The notes beneath the pieces are model-generated. The model was not told the DNA's origin and did no database searches. It worked only from the letters and a program-made list of their open reading frames with translations. The position numbers and the translations under genes are program-made. 64,000 bases of DNA from Zerene cesonia (taxonomy: Eukaryota; Arthropoda; Insecta; Lepidoptera; Pieridae): assembly GCF_012273895.1 (NCBI RefSeq), contig NC_052118.1, positions 3,429,696-3,493,695 of the forward strand. The letters are read 5' to 3'. Every line of letters begins with the position of its first letter. Position 1 is the first letter of the stretch. Of this stretch, positions 49,710 through 61,424 are shown piece after piece.

Positions 49710-50225
49710 GATACGCCCGAGGGAAGGGTACATTGATTATACATTTATATACTGGTAGGGGATCACTACCGCTTATTAACATTCGCAGAGGTATCTGCGA
49801 ACGCGCTGCACGCTTTTGAGTTGTACGACAACACGACTGGAATAAACTAGGAAGGTTGAAACGAGCCTCCGGTTCCTCTATTTACTGTTCGAAACACAGA
49901 AGCCTTCATGATAGACCGTGAAATAGCAGCATCTATTTCACGGTCTATCGTGAGGGTGCGCTACTACCGCCCATGAACATTTGGAGAGGTGTAAGGCCAA
50001 ATGCAGACCTTACGCCTCTACAAATGGATTGCCGACTTTAAATTGGGAAGGGATGAAGAAAGGCTTGATGAGAGGAATAAAGGAAAGGACTGGGAAGGGT
50101 AAGGAAAAGAATCCTCCGGCTCCCCCACTCACCGTACGAAACACAATAACTTGCTATTATTTTACGCCGGTTTTCTGTGGGGGTGTGGTACTTCCGCGTG
50201 CCGAAGCGTGCTCGAATCCCACATA
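49710..50225. repeat. Compound family E repeat with fold-back
   Basis: Two stretches related to family E meet here. A 17-bp perfect inverted repeat (49910-49926 and 49933-49949, loop 6) contains the family word CTATTTCACGG on both strands, which suggests two copies joined in opposite orientation. The right part (50040-50225) carries GAATAAAGGAAAGGACTGGG, CCGTACGAAACACAATAAC and TTCTGTGGGGGTGTGG in standard order. Confidence 0.6.
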
Positions 50226-50269
50226 AGGAGAATATTTAGAAAATATTCAAACGTAATACGTTTAAAAAA

Positions 50270-50310
50270 GCAGTGGTGGCTCAGTGGTGAGAACATCGGA
50301 CTTGTAAAAA
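50270..50310 (+). repeat. tRNA-like SINE head fragment
   Basis: GTGGTGGCTCAGTGGTGAGA followed by ACATCGGACTTG resembles the box A half of a tRNA-derived SINE, as at 29686. No matching box B half is visible. Confidence 0.4.
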
Positions 50311-51967
50311 ATTGTAGATTAAAATGTAAAAAAAACGTAAAAAATTACGGAACTGAAACATTACATTTAAATGCATGTCATTTTAGCGCGCTTGGTGCAA
50401 ATAGTAGATTAATATACGCTTGGCATGACTTCATAGCTTTGTTCAGTATACAATATATTAACAAAAGAAACAAGTTCTTAGGTGCGGCGATATCGAATGG
50501 ATTTTTAGATAGTTGGAAGCACCTATGTTGCAGAAATTTAAATAAAACGTTAATAATAATAATATGCAAATTAATAGAGATAAAATGCACTGTTAATTAA
50601 ATTTAAAGTTTTGTTTGTTTAAATTCGCTCAATACTGTTTGATTCGAACTCCTGTAAAATCTAGACAAAGTTTTGATGAGTGTAGTCAAGATTTGGCTAT
50701 TAAAGGGTAAGTTCGGACGATAATTTAAAACTAATTCTTTTGCTAGGAGCAGGAGGTGTACGAAAGGGAAATATCCGGTATTTCCTATTCTTTGACATGA
50801 CATCAGCGAAATATATTGCTGCCTGCTGGAAACATAGATATTCCCAGTGATTTTTTTTTGTTTGGGCCAAAGTTAGAGAACATTAAGATTCTCAAAGTTC
50901 CGTTTATCATTAGGATGAATTAGGTTACACAATCACAAAACACGCAGCTGTCATTACGTTTGTAACGGTGTATACCACAGATTATGAACTAGTTTGTAAT
51001 TTGTATACTTATGTCACAATATTGTTACGAGTGAGCGACGCGAAGAAATAAAATAATGAGTCATTGATATGACTAAAAACTAAAACAAGTGTCTTAGTGC
51101 ATTTTAGATTACTAGAATTTCGAAATATTTAAGTAAATGTGTGGGGCAGTAAAACATAATTCTAATTAGCTTAAAATAAATACTTTAGACGTCCTTTATA
51201 AATTAAATTAGAATAAAGAAATATTAAATATTCATGAATGATTAACGGATAAGTTTTTATGGTGTCGATGAAAACAAATAAACCAGCCCAGTTCGGGTTT
51301 ATCTTTATTAAAAGCTGTTTATCAGAAGCCTTCTCATTTCCCAATTTGATTCTAAATTTAGAAACTAAATTTAATCTAATATTATAAGCGTTTAGGCTGA
51401 GCTTTGCTTATGTGTGAGTTTACTCCAAAACTACAGCCAAAAACCGCTAACTTCACGCTCGAGAGAGACGTGTCGCAGGCCTATATACAGAAAACTGTAT
51501 AAGCCGTCATCTCTATCTATGTATACTCACACTTATGGACTATATTTCCAGATGGCCCGAATAATAATTTATATTTCACTTTATATTATTCACCATTACT
51601 TAATTTCGTTTAAATCGTCGTGAATCAACGTTCATTTCCATAGAACCATATATAAACCAAAGAGTCTACTCTTTTTCTTTTTAATAATAATATGTTTCCT
51701 AAGTTGATTAGAATCCTCCAGTGTTGTACACCGTATTTACATATATATGTACGAACATGTCAATTTTACCGCGTTTGCACAAACACAATGGTCTTTATTA
51801 TTCACCTCGCCATTCGCCTCGCTATTCACACGAATGTGAAAATATGTGATATTGGAAATAGAGCCAGTATTTAAATTTCCTACTTTTAAATTGGTTCTAA
51901 TCTCTTGCACTCATGGCAAAAAGTGCAGGCTCTTAGCGAATAAAAAAAATCCTTTGTTGAAACTTAA

Positions 51968-52093
51968 AACTGTTAATAAATAGATTTATAATACCATAGA
52001 AATTATGCTCGATATATACATATATATAAATATATATGTAAATTAAAATCGAGCACAACTTCTATGGTATTTTAAATCTGTATATTAACAGTT
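51968..52093. repeat. 126-bp imperfect inverted repeat
   Basis: Arms 51968-52013 and 52048-52093 (46 bp each) are inverted complements with about five mismatches around a 34-base AT-rich loop. The inner 23 bp of the stem differ at two positions only. On a minus-strand transcript both become G-U pairs, giving an unbroken stem there. No duplicated target site is evident. It sits about 0.4 kb upstream of the thymidylate synthase start. Confidence 0.8.
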
Positions 52094-52503
52094 ATAGTTA
52101 GTTTGTGTTTATTACAGTATTGGTGTTATAATATTTAGTAATACATATTTATGTGTATATTAATAACTACTGCTTCTCTGATTATACTATTACTTATGCT
52201 TAAATCTTTAAAGAAAATTTGTGTCCTATATGTTTGTGTATATAATGCTTTATAAACTTGACACTGGCAAATAGTTGAAACTTATTACCATTATGGAAGA
52301 AAAAAAAATGTTAATATGTCAATTTCATTATTTGGCGCCAAAGCCCAAAATACTGCAAAAGTGTATAATCTATGTACTGCAGGTGTCAAATAGTTTCCTT
52401 ACTGTATAAAGCCTTTTTAAAACCAACAAATTTACCATTTTCTCATTCAGATTCATTGACAGGGTTGTTTGGGGTGATCCCGTTGAACATTACTCGAAAA
52501 AAA

Positions 52504-54259
52504 ATGAGAATTAACAGCGATTGCAAACATGATGAATACCAATATCTCAACCTGGTGAAACAGATTATAGAAACAGGTATTTAAGCTAGCTAGCTTCACT
52601 ATTTTTATTTTTAACATTGATAATTGTAATTGTAGATAAATAATTTTTAGGTGATGAACGTGTAGATAGGACTGGAGTGGGAACCAAGTCTATTTTTGGA
52701 GCTATGCAAAGATATTCCCTCAGTAATAAAGTTTTACCCCTTCTTACTACCAAACGCGTTTTCACCAAGGGGGTTATAGCAGAGTTATTGTGGATGATTT
52801 CGGGTTCCACAGACAGTAAAGCTCTAGCTAGTAAGGGTGTTCATATTTGGGATGCAAATGGATCTAGATCATTTTTAGACAATTTAGGATTTACAGATCG
52901 TGAAGAAGGTAAGACATACTCAAATATTTTATTAGAAAATTTCATCATGTACATTTTAAAGATACAAGAGTATTTATTATGATTCTTTAGAAATTATGAA
53001 GCTTGTTTTATTATTGTACTTTTATTCTTAAAATGTTTTTATTTATGTGATTATGTATTCAGGTGACTTGGGTCCTATCTATGGCTTTCAATGGAGACAC
53101 AGTGGTGCTACATATAAAGATTGCAAAACTGTGTACACCGACCAGGGGATTGATCAATTAAAAAATATTATTGACACTATCAAGTAATAAAAGCACATCT
53201 ATATGATATTAAGTATTAATGAATATTGTTGTAATAGGTTTTTAAACTGAATTATTAAATTTTTAGGAAGGATCCTGCTAATAGGAGAATGTTAATGTGT
53301 TCATGGATACCATCTGATATTAGTAAGATGGCACTTCCTCCTTGTCATTGCTTAGCCCAATTCTATGTGGCTAATGGCAAACTTTCTTGTCAATTATACC
53401 AAAGGAGTGCAGATATGGGTCTAGGTGTCCCTTTCAATATTGCTAGCTATGCAATCTTGACACATATGATTGCACACTTAACTGGACTTGAGGTTTGTAC
53501 CTATAGATAATAATTTTTTAAATTTTATACTAAAACAAGCAGATTAAGGCATCCAAGGATTACCCGAATTTTATAAGTATTAATATTTACAAATAAAAAA
53601 ATACAATCAATCCTCAAAAGCTTCTTAAAATATAAAGTACTAGCTGCGCCCCGTGGTTTCACTGCGTAAGTCAGTATCCCGGAGGAATATCGGAATTTAA
53701 AAGTAGCCTTATGTTATTCCAGTTGTCCAACTGTCTACGTACCAAATTTCATTGCAAACGGTTCAGTAGTTTTTGCATGAAAGAGCAACAAACACACACA
53801 TCCTTACAAACTTTCGCATTTATAATATTACAGTAGGATTGTGTTGCATTTAACTACTCAAAATAATAATTAAACAATGAGGCATTAGTTCTGTGCCATG
53901 AAACACACAATGCAAGCAAAATCATATTAAGATACTGTCAGTTTATTCACTCACTATTGTAATAACATACTATTTTTGTGGATTTATGTGTGGTTTTGTA
54001 TAGTGTAAATATAAATACAGGAAATCTTAATTTTTCTTTGTTTCTGCAGGCAGGAGAATTTATCCACACTACTAGTGACACTCATGTGTATCTCAATCAC
54101 ATAGAACCATTAAAAATACAATTAGAAAGAGAACCAAGACCTTTTCCTACATTAGAATTCAGCAGGATGATTCAATCCATTGATGATTTCAAACTTGAGG
54201 ACTTTGTAATTAAGAACTACAATCCACACCCTAAGATTGATATGCAAATGGCTGTTTAA
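52504..54259 (+). CDS. Ts: Thymidylate synthase
   Basis: The enzyme methylates dUMP to dTMP with 5,10-methylene-tetrahydrofolate and is the only de novo source of thymidylate. Five exons (52504-52576, 52651-52908, 53063-53183, 53267-53492, 54050-54259) join in phase to 295 aa; the human enzyme has 313, with a longer N-terminus. The DRTGVGT phosphate-binding loop opens exon 2. The catalytic cysteine is Cys177 in ALPPCHCLAQFYV, followed by QLYQRSADMGLGVPFNIASYA, the core dUMP/folate-binding block (shown here in part), and HVYLNHIEPLK near the end. The C-terminus is PKIDMQMAV, as in animal TS. One change is notable: the usual LGD.H before YLNH reads TSDTH, so a conserved Gly is Ser. Intron 4 contains an inverted LEP1-type Helitron. 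The ATG chosen is the first in frame after an upstream stop-rich region. Confidence 0.96.
53639..53838 (-). mobile_element. LEP1-type Helitron, inverted copy 6
   Basis: It begins ACTAGCTGCGCCCCGTGG and ends TTCGCATTTATAATATTACA, the reverse complement of copy 1. It lies in intron 4 of thymidylate synthase. Confidence 0.8.
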
Positions 54260-54721
54260 AATCAATGTTTCAAGGATAATTGTATCAAGTTTGTTGTACA
54301 ACGAAGTCACAACATTTTCATTGATTACATAAACTTTAACAGGTTATGAAAAACTCAAATCATTTCATAATTTGCTTTATTAAAATTATGATACTAAAAA
54401 ACCGCCCATAACTAATTAATTAAATGGCAATTTATTCTTAAAAAATAAGTGATGTCATTTTATCAATACATTGCATTCATTGAAAATGTTAAATTCATAT
54501 TATAACAAATCTATAATAAACATTTGTTATCTTACAATCTAGACAACATTCTTAAGTATTTACTGTTTGTACATTAATTTCTTTTTCAACGTCATGAATA
54601 TAATTGTAGAACAAAGACTGCAACAGAAATATTTTATAGGTACAGATAGTTGTTAATTTCATACATATTGTAATTGACTTTGATAAATAAATGGTGGCAA
54701 TTGAAACCTACTTTTTTAGTA
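54260..54721. promoter_or_regulatory. Convergent 3' flanks of Ts and ILRUN
   Basis: Only 462 bp separate the two stop codons on opposite strands. Plus-strand AATAAA words lie near 54684 and minus-strand ones (TTTATT) near 54377, each beyond the middle, so the two 3' UTRs probably overlap. Confidence 0.5.
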
Positions 54722-57076
54722 TCAACACATTTGATCATCCTGTGATGGTACCTGGAAAAAACAAAAATATGTTCAAAAACACTGTTTTTCAGAACCATAC
54801 CTGATAATTATATAAAAAAGAAATTGATAGTCTGAGGTGCAATAGTTAATTACTTGTACACAATCTGTGAATACTTTGTAGCCTATATGTCTCAAATCCC
54901 ACGATAAATTGAATTAGAATAAAGTTAATAACAGTAAAACTGAACGAAAAACTTACCATATCTAATTGAAATACTGATCTACTTAAAATGAGTAATAAAT
55001 GTAAACAATTTACCTGTGATTGTTCTTCTAACCTACTACTTGGTATAGGCAATGGAGCCAGTAATAAATGTAAACAATTTACCTGTGATTGTTCTTCTAA
55101 CCTACTACTTGGTATAGGCAATGCAGCAAGTTGTTCCACTAATGCCATAGTTTCCTCTGATTCCACTTTAATTTCTACCCATAAAGTATCTGAAAAAAGT
55201 AAATGATACATACTTGACTTCTGGCTAAATTTAAGAGTCAGTATTCTATACACCAACTTCATAAAAAATTGTAGCTGCTTCTTTGATTTGAAAATAGTTG
55301 GAAAATTTTTATTGTATATTTATACATTGTAATCTTAGTTTTAAAACTGACTTCAAAAAAAAACAAAGATGTTTTATGTTCTTATGTATGTATTTATGTT
55401 TTTTGTATGATGCACCATATTTTGGGCAATTATGAAACAATTAAGAAATGTTTATTTAGATGAAAAGAGTATAGAGGTGGTCACATTATCATCAAGTCAT
55501 GATTCAGTAGTCACAATGGATGCGGAAATATTGCTAATGATCAAGCTTGCCCACACTTTGTTCTCCATGTACCTGCCGCTTTTATTAGTTTTAAATAGTT
55601 ATTAATATGCAAACATATGGATGTAAATTTGTATATTTGTATGTAACCAACAGTTGATTCAGTCTAAAAGAACTGATTTAAATCAAACTACATTTATCAA
55701 GGGCCGATACAAAAAATTCATGAGTATCTTTTTAATTCTAATTAGGATTGCTTAATATAATTTCCTTACACATATTCTATATTAGAGACAAATTTTGATG
55801 AATTAATCAATAAATGTGATCTTTATTTTTTTTTATTTCATATTTATTTCATTTCTTTACCTATTTTTGGGAAAGTGAAGTGTTCAAAAAGGACATGGTA
55901 CCGGAAAGATAAGATAAAAAAAAGAGTTGCAACACACTTCTACTGGAAAAAAGGTGAAAGATTGATGTAACGCCAAGTGAGTTTTTATGGGATAATATTG
56001 TTTTTATGGAAGTTATTCACTTCCTTACCTTGCAATATATATCATTTTCATAATTAATTTATTTTATTCAAAGACCAAAAAAAGGGATTTGCAAGATTTA
56101 TAACCAAATTTTTATTTGAAACTTACCACCAATTTGCTCCCCTTTTTCTGTAACTAAGTGGAAATAGCCTCTAAAAGTCCCAGGTGTGCTGGGTGCTACG
56201 AGTTTCATAGTTATTGTAGTGGTATGTCCAGGTGGCAGGGGTGGTACATACACAGGAGTGGCTCCCAAAGGTTCACCTCCAGCCTGAATCAACCTACAAC
56301 TCCCTGGCCATCCTTCTGCTCCTGTATTTGCTATACTCCAATTCTGTTCAAAACTGTTTGCATAATAAGTTAATAATAGGAAAAAGAAATTTCAAAGATT
56401 GTATGCATATTTGACACTGCTGTCAATAGGCATGTTTGTGTTGTGTTGTAAAATAGAGTTCATTTTGAAACAAACATACATTTTTGTTACAATAATAAGA
56501 ATGCTGATCTCATTCAGTGGAAAGCAAAAAGTAGCAAGCAATGAAATTTTGTTCAAAAACATATCTTTGTTTTGGTCAAAACATAAGCCTACTGATCCAT
56601 TTTTATATGATTAGAATATTTATCTTCTTAAAAATAATGTTGAAATTTATGTTCATGGAATAAGACATTTATAAATAATCGAGTAACATGTAAAATAAAA
56701 TTTACCAAGATCCAGGACCAACAGCCGACTCCTGTGTTTGAGCTGCTTTTAGAGACATGGAAGGGAGTTTGGGTGGCAGACTATAATCTAAGTAACAACA
56801 TATTGCTGCTTGTAAATTCCTAAAAAGTTTTAAATTATTAATGAAAACCATTCAGATCGGTATTTCAGTATCATAAAATGGTATTTGTATTTAATAAACT
56901 ATTTACCAATTACTCATATCTAGAAAAAAACTTGCGGTGTTATAATTTAAACTAGGTCCAAGAAGTCTTTGCATTTGGTTTATAAGTTCATCTCTATCTG
57001 TGGTGTTCATACAACTGAATTGCAACAGGAGATTTTGGTCTATCTCCCCGGGAATGGCAGAACCGTCCACATCCAT
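54722..57076 (-). CDS. ILRUN: ILRUN (C6orf106) homologue
   Basis: ILRUN carries an N-terminal UBA-like domain and a central NBR1-type FW immunoglobulin-like domain; in mammals it restrains IRF3-dependent antiviral transcription and affects lipoprotein levels. Exons 57076-56907, 56819-56706, 56353-56127, 55189-55083 and 54751-54722 join in phase to 215 aa (human 298, with a longer disordered tail). MDVDG at the start, FSCMNTTDRDELI, LLGPSLN, FFLDMSNWNLQAAI and YFHLVTEKGEQIGGDTLWVEI are family hallmarks. The NBR1-like domain spans about residues 95-185. The donor of exon 4 lies within a 69-bp tandem duplication: a second, identical donor ends the exon at 55014, which would insert 23 residues in frame (238 aa). 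The last exon encodes only nine residues, VPSQDDQMC. A GTAAAT donor is used in both readings. Confidence 0.9.
54991..55128. repeat. 69-bp tandem duplication copying an exon end and splice donor
   Basis: Units 54991-55059 and 55060-55128 are the same except for two positions at their right ends. Each contains the minus-strand coding segment LPIPSSRLEEQSQ, the CAG/GTAAAT donor and the first bases of the intron. The unit length is a multiple of three and free of stops in the ILRUN frame. Confidence 0.92.
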
Positions 57077-58694
57077 TGTTTTTCTTTTCAGGTATATTGC
57101 ATCAATACGACTCACAATTGCACTTTTGACATTCCTTTGTTTATATTCGTCAGCTGACCAAACAATCGCTAATATTCACCATTTAAACAAGTGATTTAAA
57201 ATTAGTTATCTGGATTAAGTTTTGTAAACACAAATTGCATTATTCACAAAAAAAATATGTAATGTCCGAATAACATCAAATTAGGTACGATTGAAATTAC
57301 AACAAATCACTCAACAGCGGACCAGCTGTCATTATTATTATTATTACTAGAAACCACAATGTTCTATAAATTTATCTGTGAGTCTTTCGTCTTGTCTATA
57401 CACTCCAAAACATCTGCGCTGTATATACTACAGTTACGGCAAAGTGCAAGTAGTAAAATAACAGTGAGGGGATCCGATATTCGATAGGATGTGTTTTCCC
57501 TGGTTAGAACCACAAAGTTGTGACCAAATGCCTTTTGTTATAGTGTGCATACTTTAAAAGTGAATATTTTAACTGACTCACTTGCGAAAAAGTGCTTGGA
57601 CAACAAGACTTAGTTTAACATATTATAGTATTATATTTTGAGCATATATCAAATTTACTTTTAACAATAGCAAAAACATAGACACTTAATAGAATAAAAT
57701 ATACAAAAATACTAATACAATGTCTAATGAAACTGTCAATCGTCAGTATAATAATAAAACAACAGAAATATTTTTGGTCACATTTTTGTTAACTTCGCCA
57801 TTCTCATAGACTATACTTAAATAGTTAAAGAGCTAGGTATAAAATTGGTTATAAACTTTAGGAAAAAAAAGTAGATGTCACAAGCTACGTAGACTGGCGT
57901 TGACAAATGACAATTAACCTATGCATACAGTGCGCTGTGCGTCCCACGAAGTGTTGGCGCCTAAAACAATGTTACCAGTATTATTTTTAAACAAATTTCC
58001 CCCAGATTCAAGAAAAATACAGCAAAACGGACTATAAAATGACGCTTCTTTGTTTGTATTTTAGAGAGATGTTTATGCATTAATATAATACAAGAAAGAT
58101 CGTAACATTTCTATCGTGCATTTTTTTTCTATGGGGTTCAAACACAGGTATAGTACCGGTTCAAGTCACAGAGGCAGGGGGGCCGATATGGCCGATCTGT
58201 CAAATTTAGTTCATTCTTTTGCCGTGAGACTTCTTTCATAATAAATCTGTGTATGGCTCTGTGGTAGCACTGCAATGGATTTGTATTAGTTGACGTATTT
58301 AATATTTTCCGGATTTTTCGCAGTAGCTGTAGGATTATGTATTAGTAGGTTAGAAGATTGTGTAAATAAATACGTTCTACAATAATCAGTAAACACTATC
58401 TTGAAATTTGGTGAATGAGTTAAAATATGTAATAAAAAGTAGAACTCTTGAGTTTCTTTCTTGTTCTAATTATTATGGTGTACATAAGTTTCTCTTATAA
58501 TAATTATGAGTTAGCTTTATCCAGTAAATAGAATAATAAAAAGAGCCACCGTGTGTGCAACAGTAATAAACACACAACATTTAATTTATTATTACATCAT
58601 AGGTATAGCTTCAAATTCAAGATTTTCAGTCATTAATAACTGAACAGTATGCAGAGATTTTTTGAGTTCTTCACATTGTTAACTTAATGTAGAC
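57077..58694. other. Divergent intergenic region between ILRUN and TFIIIA
   Basis: The 5' ends of the two genes face apart across 1.6 kb. A few GC-richer words occur near 57900-57990 and 58160-58220, but no promoter motif can be fixed. No gene or recurring repeat is evident. Confidence 0.4.
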
Positions 58695-60694
58695 ATGGAG
58701 GCTGAGGAACCCAAATCAACAAAGCATTTTAAATGTGCACATGATGGTTGTGCTGCTGTATTTGATAGGCCTTATAGATTAACACAGCACCAATTAACAC
58801 ATTTTAACTATGTAAGTTCTGTAAATAAATTCGAATTATTTTATGTTAAAGTAATGACCCAAAAGTTACTAATAGTTCTAAATGTTTTTGTTAGAAGCCC
58901 TTTGCCTGTGTAGAAGATGGGTGTGAAAAATCATACACAAGCAAAAGTCACTTAGAGAGACATATAAATAGTGCACATCGAAGTTACAATGCAGATGCCT
59001 TGTATAGGTATGTACTTTTTTTTTTCAATTAAAATGTTGATAAAAAATTTCCTAGAGTGCCTAATGTCTAAAATTTTGTAATATTTACTTGTAATTGTAA
59101 TATTTCTCTAAATATACTTGAAGGTCATATTTTGTTTTTGTTTCAGTTGTCCTAAATGTTTAAAACAATATGCAAACAGACAAAATTTGAAGAGGCATTA
59201 TAAAATTCAGCACCTTGATGGTATCAAACCATTTTCATGTGAACAATGTCCACTCTCATTTAAACTTAAATTTCAATTGAGCACCCATATGTATCACCAC
59301 ACTGGAATTAAGGCTTTCAAGTATGTATTATTTATCAAAATCTATTGACTACTTTAGCCCAATTAAATAAACAATGGGTAATCTATGTAATTTCAATGGG
59401 CGTTCATTAAATAATCAATAATTCATTGATTTAAAACTTTCAAAATATTTGTATTTCAATACAATATATGCATAATTTATGGCATTATGTTCACATTCTT
59501 CATATTTTAGTTGTCCAATGTGTCCAAAACAATTTGTGACAATAACCGAACAAAAGAAGCATATAAGAAACCATAAAGTGTTCACATGTGAGTATTGTAA
59601 TCAACAATTTACAAGATGGACGGATATATTGCACCACAAGCAAACAAATCATCAGTCAGAAGGTGAAGTTTTAATTTTCTTCAAAGATATCTAAAAAGTT
59701 AAAGACTTAGTTTGTCACCATTAAATCAAGTTGAAACCTGTTAAAGTAGTTAATTGAAAAGATTCACTGAACGGCTTTAGTGATTCAGGCGTGAATTTGG
59801 ATGAATTTTTATACAGAGATAGTTTGACGCCCGAGAAGGGATATAAATTTGTTTTCAATCACAGATATTCCATAGGAATGAAAGTTGTGTTGGAAAAACC
59901 CCAGGTTTGTGTATCTTTTCTGGCGCAGTTGAACATCTCTATATCTATAATAGATTTCAATTTGGGTCCTATCATATATCCTATAAATATTATATTTGTA
60001 GTATGCATACCGATAAAACAATGATTTTAAGAATAATATATCATTTTCAGAATATATATGCGATGATTGTGGAAAAACATTTAACCAAAGGAAGCACATT
60101 GTCCGTCATGTTAAACTTCACATGGATTCCCGGCAGATATCAATATACTTTTGTCCTTTCGAAAATTGTTTTAGGTAAAGTTGTATTTATATGAATATTA
60201 CAATATTTTTCCTTGTGACAGTGTAACATATCTTAGATCTTTTCATTTAAGGCATTATTCACGAAACAGCAATTTGAAACAGCACATACAAGTTAAACAT
60301 GAAGGAATGACATTCAATTGCCATCTATGTGATGCAAAATTAACTACAAAGGTAAGTACTTTATATATTATGTGGTAATTACATGAAAACCAATGCAAAA
60401 GTTGATAATGTACATTTATTTTAATTTCAGGCTAAATTAAATGAACACATAGAAAGGCACAATCGTCCTGCAATGTATAAGCCACCAAAAACTCTTGTCA
60501 CCGGTAGAAAAAAACGTAAAGATGCCTATGTACCGAGGACAAATACAGCACTTAAGTTAGCGGGACTGCACTGTTCCTTTGAACAAAATCCATATATGGC
60601 GCAAGGTGGACTTGGTGAATCTAATGTAGAAAATGAAGGTGTTAACCAGCTTTGTAATATAGAAATCCAACAAGCAAATCCTATAATCAATTGA
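58695..60694 (+). CDS. Nine-finger C2H2 zinc-finger protein, probable transcription factor IIIA
   Basis: TFIIIA binds the internal control region of 5S rRNA genes to recruit TFIIIC/Pol III, and binds 5S rRNA itself. Seven exons (58695-58811, 58895-59007, 59147-59320, 59511-59662, 60051-60174, 60252-60351, 60431-60694) join in phase to 347 aa; human TFIIIA has 365. Nine C2H2 fingers run from Cys14 to His270 with almost no extra sequence, the TFIIIA hallmark. Fingers 1, 2 and 8 have the longer CxxxxC spacing (CAHDGC, CVEDGC, CPFENC). Finger 6 contains FTRWTDILHH, like the TWT motif in the RNA-binding finger of TFIIIA. A basic cluster GRKKRKD near 285-291 and a 55-residue tail follow. Nearly every exon ends in or next to a finger linker. 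The identification rests on finger number and layout, so another nine-finger factor is possible. Confidence 0.78.
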
Positions 60695-61424
60695 AGATAA
60701 AACTGTTTGGTTGAAAATTGTGATAGTACCATATTTGTACAAATTAAAGTATTTATAATTTACAAACACTTTTAATACATTTCAAATAAAGAGAATCCCA
60801 CCGTAGGTACAATTTTTAATTTTATAGGTCTGTATATTTGTGCATGCGTAATGTAAAAACGTAATCGTAAAGGAATCATATCGTAATATTAATACGGACT
60901 ATTCTCAATTGTCAAAAATTGGTACTGCCTTTCTAGGCAAGTGACTTAGTTTTATAATACATACAGGTATGACATGATGTATAGACAATACGATATACAC
61001 CTGTATGTAGACGATATAATATAGAGAACGTTATCGTATTATCCGTTAATTACGTACCTAATACGTTTATGTGTACTCTGTGGTTTTAGTACCTCTATGA
61101 CCGTCAGTCTGACATTTTTGTCATAATCATATGCAAATTGCAATCAAAACTGACACATGAAGTGGTAACAGCTGGCATTTCAATAATTCAATTTTCATTT
61201 TGAAATCATCTGTTCCCGCTCTTGGTTGTAGACTGTGTTATGTGTATACTTTTTTCACTATAGTTGTTAATTAACTTTATTCCATGTAAGATTGACCTAG
61301 TTAGTTTATTTTATATAAACCTATCATACAATATCTTTCATAACTGTGTTACTCGTGCATTGCAGTGCACAATAAAAATTGCTGCATTTACAATATTCAA
61401 AGAATTTATCGTACATTCCTAGTT
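60695..61424. other. Intergenic region with the TFIIIA poly(A) signal and nSMase 5' flank
   Basis: An AATAAA lies at about 60786, 90 bases after the TFIIIA stop codon. The 5' region of the sphingomyelinase gene fills the remainder on the same strand. An ACTGTGTTA-rich stretch near 61220-61250 might be a start site, but this is a guess. Confidence 0.5.

Larger units (their letters stand above)
48000..52503. other. Repeat-rich intergenic region between LRRC56 and Ts
   Basis: The two genes diverge from this 4.5-kb stretch, so both promoters should lie at its ends. In between are a perfect hairpin (48863-48906), a short retroposon with 26-bp direct repeats (49027-49198), an inverted LEP1-type copy (49247-49444), a compound family E region (49710-50225), and a long imperfect inverted repeat (51968-52093). 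No gene is supported. Confidence 0.5.

Noticed and set aside
50151..50600. 149-codon plus-strand frame
   Set aside because: It begins inside a family E repeat and crosses a SINE-like fragment, so it is a chance fusion of repeats and AT-rich DNA.
58914..59007. Reading the zinc-finger exons as several separate short genes
   Set aside because: All seven exons join in phase through GT-AG sites into one nine-finger protein.
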